Shown here piece after piece: positions 48,161 to 64,000 of a stretch of DNA of 64,000 nt. The notes under the pieces were generated by a model. That model did no database searches and had not been told where the DNA came from. It saw only the letters and a list, made by a program, of their open reading frames with translations. Every line of letters starts with the position of its first letter. The stretch's first letter is position 1. The translations under genes were made by a program, and so were the position numbers. Location: NCBI GenBank assembly GCA_016806645.1, contig JACSYO010001861.1, positions 457,001-521,000 of the forward strand, read 5' to 3'. The stretch comes from Ophiodon elongatus (Eukaryota > Chordata > Actinopteri > Perciformes > Hexagrammidae).

Positions 48161-49430
48161 GAAGGCACCGGGCCCAGACGGTGTGTCACTCTCCTGCCTG
48201 ATGTCTGTCCAGTCTGACCTGCTGACCCCTATCTTTCTGCAGATCTTCAACCGATCACTGGACTTGTGTGAAGTCCCCTCCTGCTTCAAACGCTCCACGA
48301 TCATCCCGGTCCCAAAGAAATCCTCCATCACAGGATTAAATGACTACAGGCCCGTCGCCCTGATGTCCGTGGTCATGAAATCGTTGGAGAGACTCGTGTT
48401 GACCCACCTGAAGGACATCACAGGCCCGCTGCTGGAGGCCCTGCAGTTTGCCCACTGGGCAAACAGGTCGGTGGATGATGAAGTCAACATGGGATTGCAC
48501 TACATGCTGCAACACCTCGACTCCCCAGGGACATAAGCAAGGGTTCTGTTTGTGGACTTCAACGCCATCATCTCGGAAATGCTTCAACCCAAACTCTCCC
48601 AGCTCACTCTCCCACCCTCCACCCGTCAGTGGATCACTAACTTCCTGACAGCAGCAGGCGAAGCTTGGAAAAATCACATCCAGCACCAGGACCATCAGCA
48701 CCGGCACCCCACAGGGATGTGTACTCGCCCCACTGCTCTTCTCCCGCTGCACCAACGACTGCACCTCAGGAGACCCGTCTGTTAGACTCCTGAAGTTCGC
48801 AGACGACACACCGGTCATCGGCTTCATCAGGGACGGTGATGAGTCTGCGTACAGACGGGAGGTTGAACAGCTGGCCCTCTGCTGGTGTGGTCAGAACAAC
48901 CTGGAGCTGAACAAGCTCAAAACTGTGGACATGAACGTGGACTTCACCATATTCAACAGCACTGAGTCTGCTGTGGAGACCTTCAAGTTTCTGGGATCCA
49001 CAATCTCCCAGGACCTAAAGAAAGGAAACGTGCAGGAAACATCACTGCAGACCCGTCACACCCTGAACACCACCAGTTCCAACTCCCCCCTCTGGTAGGC
49101 GCTACAGAGCACTGTAGGCCAAAACAACCAGACACCAGAACAGCTTCTTTCCACTGGCCGTCACTCTGATGAACACTTAATCAGTCATACTGTACTATTA
49201 CCTCCATTTCACTGTCAGTGTTGTAGTGTTTTATGTTCATATACAGTATATGCTTTTGTATATATATATTTATATTTGTACAAAGTAATTCTACTTTGTT
49301 GTCCTTGTTTTTTTGTTTTGTTTATTTGTCTATTTCTGTGTACGTTCCGAGCAACGGAAAAAAACTGAGTCAACTTCCATGTATGCGTACGCATACATGG
49401 CCAATAAAGCTGATTCTGATATGCCGCCCT
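48160..49430 (+). mobile_element. L2/CR1-type LINE RT fragment (unit B)
   Basis: Near-identical to 41,237-42,625. The reading starts slightly earlier ('RQKIRKAPGPDGVSLSCLMS'), shares the SPGT stop, has the better-kept active site 'LLKFADDTPVIGF' at 48,787-48,825, and has an internal deletion near 49,020. It ends in the same 'CCAATAAAGCTGATTCTGAT' tail at 49,401. Confidence 0.85.
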
Positions 49431-49599
49431 GCTGACAGTAGACATGTCCATGTTTGCTGGATAACGTAAAGATACCCTGGGTTTGTTGAACTCGCTTCGT
49501 ATTACACGTTGTCCTTGCCAGTTTCTTGTGTTTGAACAAAGACAAAACACTTCCTTCCTTTTGTTGTTAAATTGTAACAAGTATTTTAGGTGGAGAAAT

Positions 49600-50530
49600 T
49601 CTGAGAAGTGGTGTACGCTCGTTGCTCGCTCATCATGCTCAACAACAGAGTGGTGCAGGGATGACATCTTTTGGTCGGCCAACCCAAGGCCTATTGAAAG
49701 AGGGCTGGGACACCGTCTTCAGCTCGGTGGTATGAGAAATAAAATGTGTTAGTTGTTGGATATTTCTTGGTACACACATGACATTTTATTCTCTTCGTGC
49801 AGTCTTTACAACCAAAACATAATCCCTGTGACTTTGAATGGTCAATCTTCTCCGTGTGGTACATTTAGTTCATTTTAAATAACACTGTGTTGTTATTCCC
49901 TATGATGAATAAGGCTTACACACAACAGCTGACTGAAGAAACTACTTCTCTTATGACCATAGCTGTAACATCCTGGATGTCACTCACGACAGAATCAGAT
50001 AATATTCATCTTTTTATGAAACAAACCAATTCCATTAACTTTGCTCAAAGTAGTCATATGCAGCAACTGTTTTCTCTGAGCTTAAATGGCGGTTTCAGTA
50101 TCTTGATTCATGGGAAAAAAATGTAACTGTCTTTCATTGTACTACAACATGCTGAGGGATACTGCATAAGCATGACACGTTTTACTGTCCTGTCTTGATC
50201 ACACTCCAGTTCAAGACCTTCTCCGTGAAAGCAGCCGTAGTCAAGGTGGCTCCCAAAATGTCGGGTAAAAATGCAGAATCAGCCAACTGTATCAAAACTA
50301 TACTACATTTAACTGATCATTGTTTTAATAATCAACTAAATGTGTAATCTGCATTATTACTGATGTTTGAATGAGTAAGCAGACTAAGATTTGTAACACA
50401 TCATACTTTTCTATAGATATGAGAACATTTATTAAGTCAGACGCATATGCAGATATGTTTGGTTATGTCTGTATAAAAAGTGTGTTCTGAGGCACAAGTA
50501 CTACGGTACCCTTATTCGTATCAAGTAAAT
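49600..50530. other. Unit B-specific segment, unrecognised
   Basis: Unit A passes directly from 'TTTTAGGTGGAGAAA' (42,805) to 'GCTGTTAAGTCACTGGC' (42,832), whereas unit B has about 930 extra bases between these landmarks. The short frames inside (49,887-50,126, 49,483-49,752) have no recognisable homology. Insertion into B or deletion from A cannot be decided from the sequence. Confidence 0.6.
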
Positions 50531-51135
50531 ATATTCTGCTGTTAAGTCACTGGCAACTAAGTACTATACACTTCTCTGCAAATCTATATTTTGCCTGTTT
50601 ATACTTTTATTACATTTCAGAGGAAAACTCAACCTTTACTCCAACATTTAACAACTAGATGTTACATTGATATATATTTTAACACAACTTGAGATAAGAG
50701 CGTTTATGATCTTACCATCAATCTCTAAAATGGTAATTTTGTACATCTGATATTTTTACATTTTCGTTCTTTCCTACTTAATACACTTTAATCTTCCTCT
50801 GAATTAACTAAATTTGACCATAGGTTATCAATGACTAAACTATTATCCATCAAGTGCATTTCATCTTCAGCCTCCTTCCATTTATCTCTACAGTCGTTGG
50901 AGTAATATTAAACTTACCAGATATTGCATGCATTTGTTCTTTGCTTTAATTACCATCAAGTGGTGATCTACTATGTTTATTTTTCAGGAGGAAATGTCCT
51001 CAAGCCCTGCTAATTAGATTAAAATCACATTGCATTATATACCTTGTGGACAAGCTTAGAAAATCAAGGGAGTTTCACATCACCAGTAAACAGAGAAAGA
51101 GTAAAGCAGTGGCAGACAGTTTGGGGCGTTTGGAT

Positions 51136-51141
51136 TTTATT
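51136..51141 (-). terminator. RPS8: AATAAA polyadenylation signal of RPS8
   Basis: TTTATT on the plus strand, 23 nt beyond the stop codon, giving the very short 3' UTR usual for ribosomal protein mRNAs. Confidence 0.85.
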
Positions 51142-51163
51142 GAAGTATCAAACAGCTGTACAT

Positions 51164-55033
<3,870 letters not shown>

Positions 55034-55037
<4 letters not shown>

Positions 55038-55111
55038 TCTCAGGCGCCGGCTAGAAAGAGGAACCGCAATGGATCATGGGAAGGTTTGAAGCAACGTATT
55101 CTCGCGAGAAT
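55034..55111 (-). promoter_or_regulatory. RPS8: RPS8 promoter: 5'TOP leader and TCTCGCGAGA palindrome
   Basis: On the gene strand the leader runs CCTCTTTC (55,061-55,054) to the ATGG of exon 1, the pyrimidine-first start of ribosomal protein mRNAs, giving a 24- to 28-nt 5' UTR with no other ATG. About 40 bp upstream is the 14-bp palindrome ATTCTCGCGAGAAT (55,098-55,111), which contains TCTCGCGAGA, an element known from many TATA-less housekeeping promoters. The true RPS8 promoter is present only for unit B. Confidence 0.85.
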
Positions 55112-55230
55112 TCAAGGCGCACTGAACGGTATTCTCACGAGTACGTTTTTTTCTTTACACATTCATGGGGTTTCGTTCTACACAGATTATTATCCCCTTA
55201 AGTACCTGTGAATAATTAACAATAAATGCG

Positions 55231-55684
55231 GTGGAGGAAGTACCGAGTAATATCACAGTATAGAAATACTTTGTCACAAGTTAAAGTCCTGTATTGAAAT
55301 TCTACTTGTATGAAAGTACTAAAATATTAGCATCAAAATATACTCAAAGGGGCAAAAGTAAAAGTAGCCTAATGGTCCATTTCAAAATATTAAATACCAT
55401 ATTGATTGATTATAATTATTTATAAATGAATGTGTACTACTATTGCAGCTGGTAAATGTATGGCTACATTTAATAAATGTATATACTGTTGGTTGCCTAA
55501 TCGCTGATATTACATCATAATTTGTTTATTCTATTTTGTATTATTAATCTGAATCTGCAAAGTATCTAAGAGTAGAAAAGTACAATATTTGCCAACATTT
55601 GACATGTAATGGAGCAGAAGTATAACGTTGCATAAAATGGAAATACTCAAGTAAACAAACCGGCAAAGTTACTTTGCACCACTG
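55231..55684 (-). mobile_element. Non-autonomous hAT-type element
   Basis: The left end GTGGAGGAAGTAC and the right end AAAGTTACTTTGCACCACTG (minus strand CAGTGGTGCAAAGTAACTTT) resemble the termini of abundant fish hAT-derived elements. Internal phrases such as 'AAGTACTAAAATATTAGC', 'GCAAAAGTAAAAGTA' and 'AATGGAGCAGAAGTATAACG' are typical of the group. No transposase is present. Confidence 0.65.
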
Positions 55685-56139
55685 ATTAATAATTAGTTTA
55701 ATGTACAAAAGCAAAAACAATCAGAAACTTGATGTTTTACTAAAATATAATTAGCATTAACCCCTTAAATTATTTGATTTTATATATAATATTGTATTTG
55801 TATGTTGTTGCTTTAGTGCTATTTGTTGTCGGAAAAAATAAGAAAATATATTTAATGTTCTATTTATATTAATTATACATATATACTTCGTCAACCATTC
55901 CTACATTATAATTATATTTAGTCAATATCTAATATCTCTGATAAAATATGATCAATTGTAACATATGCATATTTTTTATTTATCTTTTAATTTCATTAAA
56001 AAACATATTATTGTTTACATACAGCAGATGAATATAGATATACAAATATATAATTTTTTATTAATTTAATATATCATACCGTACAATGTTAGTTTTTTAT
56101 TATCAGTGAGCTCTAAAAATATGTTTTCTCTATATTCTC
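55685..56139. other. AT-rich intergenic sequence
   Basis: Very AT-rich DNA between the RPS8 promoter-side hAT element and the HECTD3 3' flank. I see no gene, RNA or clear repeat unit in it. Confidence 0.6.
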
Positions 56140-56340
56140 CAGCTACCTCCCAGTCTAACCCATCTTAGGTTGATCGAGATCTCTATGTTGCCAGTGAATG
56201 TGAGTGTGAATGGTTGTCTGTCCCTAAGTGTCAGCCCTGTAATAGTCTGGCGACTTCACCCAATGCCAGCTGAGATCGGCTCCAGCTCCCCTGCAACCCT
56301 GAATAGGGTAAACAGTCACAGATAATGGATGGCTGGATGC
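56140..56340 (+). mobile_element. Retroposon (RTE/SINE-like) 3' end fragment
   Basis: Contains decayed forms of the common module '...CCAATGCCAGCTGAGATCGG', 'CTCCAGCTCCCCTGCAACCC', 'TGAATAGGGTAAACAGTCAC' and 'AGATAATGGATGGCTGGATG'. It is a frequent retrotransposon 3' end in fish genomes. Confidence 0.65.
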
Positions 56341-56509
56341 CGTTTCCTGTTATACTTGTAAAACATTACTCAGGAAGAAGAGTCAAACATCTACTTATGA
56401 TGTCCCATTAACATTGACAAACCTGCCACAACACATTTAAACACACCCATTCATTTAATTTTCATTCAGAACAATAAAAAAAAACAACACATTTCCATGT
56501 TTCCAGTTA

Positions 56510-56515
56510 TTTATT
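56510..56515 (-). terminator. HECTD3: AATAAA polyadenylation signal of HECTD3
   Basis: TTTATT on the plus strand, about 112 nt beyond the HECTD3 stop codon; first such signal after the coding region. Confidence 0.6.
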
Positions 56516-56626
56516 ATATACAGCTAGGATTAATTGGCAGTTGTGTAGATATGGTGATGCATATGACAATATTTCTTTCCATACAACAGTGATTTGTAAA
56601 GTGTTGGTTCAGTCAAGCAGCAGACA

Positions 56627-64000
<7,374 letters not shown>

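Overview
The window is vertebrate nuclear DNA, almost certainly from a ray-finned (teleost) fish. It has short introns with GT-AG borders, abundant (CA)n microsatellites, decayed L2/CR1-type LINEs, hAT- and piggyBac-type DNA transposon remnants, and four gene loci whose reconstructed exons match vertebrate housekeeping genes. All recognised genes lie on the minus strand. Exon borders were worked out by hand, by matching translated segments to the known protein families and checking that reading phase is kept across every junction.

Layout. Bases 1-21,900 hold no gene I can support, only repeats, simple sequence and an orphan GC-rich promoter-like block near 8.7-9.06 kb. RABGGTB (Rab geranylgeranyltransferase beta subunit) is complete in nine exons (23,221-27,665) and encodes 331 residues. 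ACADM (medium-chain acyl-CoA dehydrogenase) follows upstream with exons 1-10 (30,635-36,158). The terminal exons, which should carry the catalytic glutamate, are not found in the 3 kb left between ACADM exon 10 and RABGGTB; that gap holds a decayed LINE and other repeats. From 36.5 to 43 kb is a nest of LINE and piggyBac fragments.

The most interesting structure is a tandem segmental duplication between ACADM and RPS8. One copy carries RPS8 exons 2-6 without exon 1 and with a broken exon 5 (43,462-45,705). Directly upstream of it, in the same orientation, sits a duplicate of the ACADM promoter and exon 1 (46,805-47,165). The second copy is an intact RPS8 gene (51,164-55,061) encoding 208 residues, with a 5'TOP start and a TCTCGCGAGA promoter palindrome. 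Both RPS8 copies carry box C/D snoRNAs in their introns: five SNORD38-like genes, each 75 nt, and a 108-nt C/D snoRNA in each copy whose terminal stem differs by a compensatory base-pair change. The broken copy may therefore survive as a snoRNA host driven by a captured ACADM promoter; this is inference.

At the right end HECTD3 (HECT-type E3 ubiquitin ligase with a DOC/APC10-like domain) runs from 56,627 past the window edge. Nineteen exons encode the last 758 residues, including the catalytic cysteine. The genes are separate housekeeping loci (Rab prenylation, fatty-acid beta-oxidation, the 40S ribosome with snoRNAs, ubiquitination), not an operon or one pathway.
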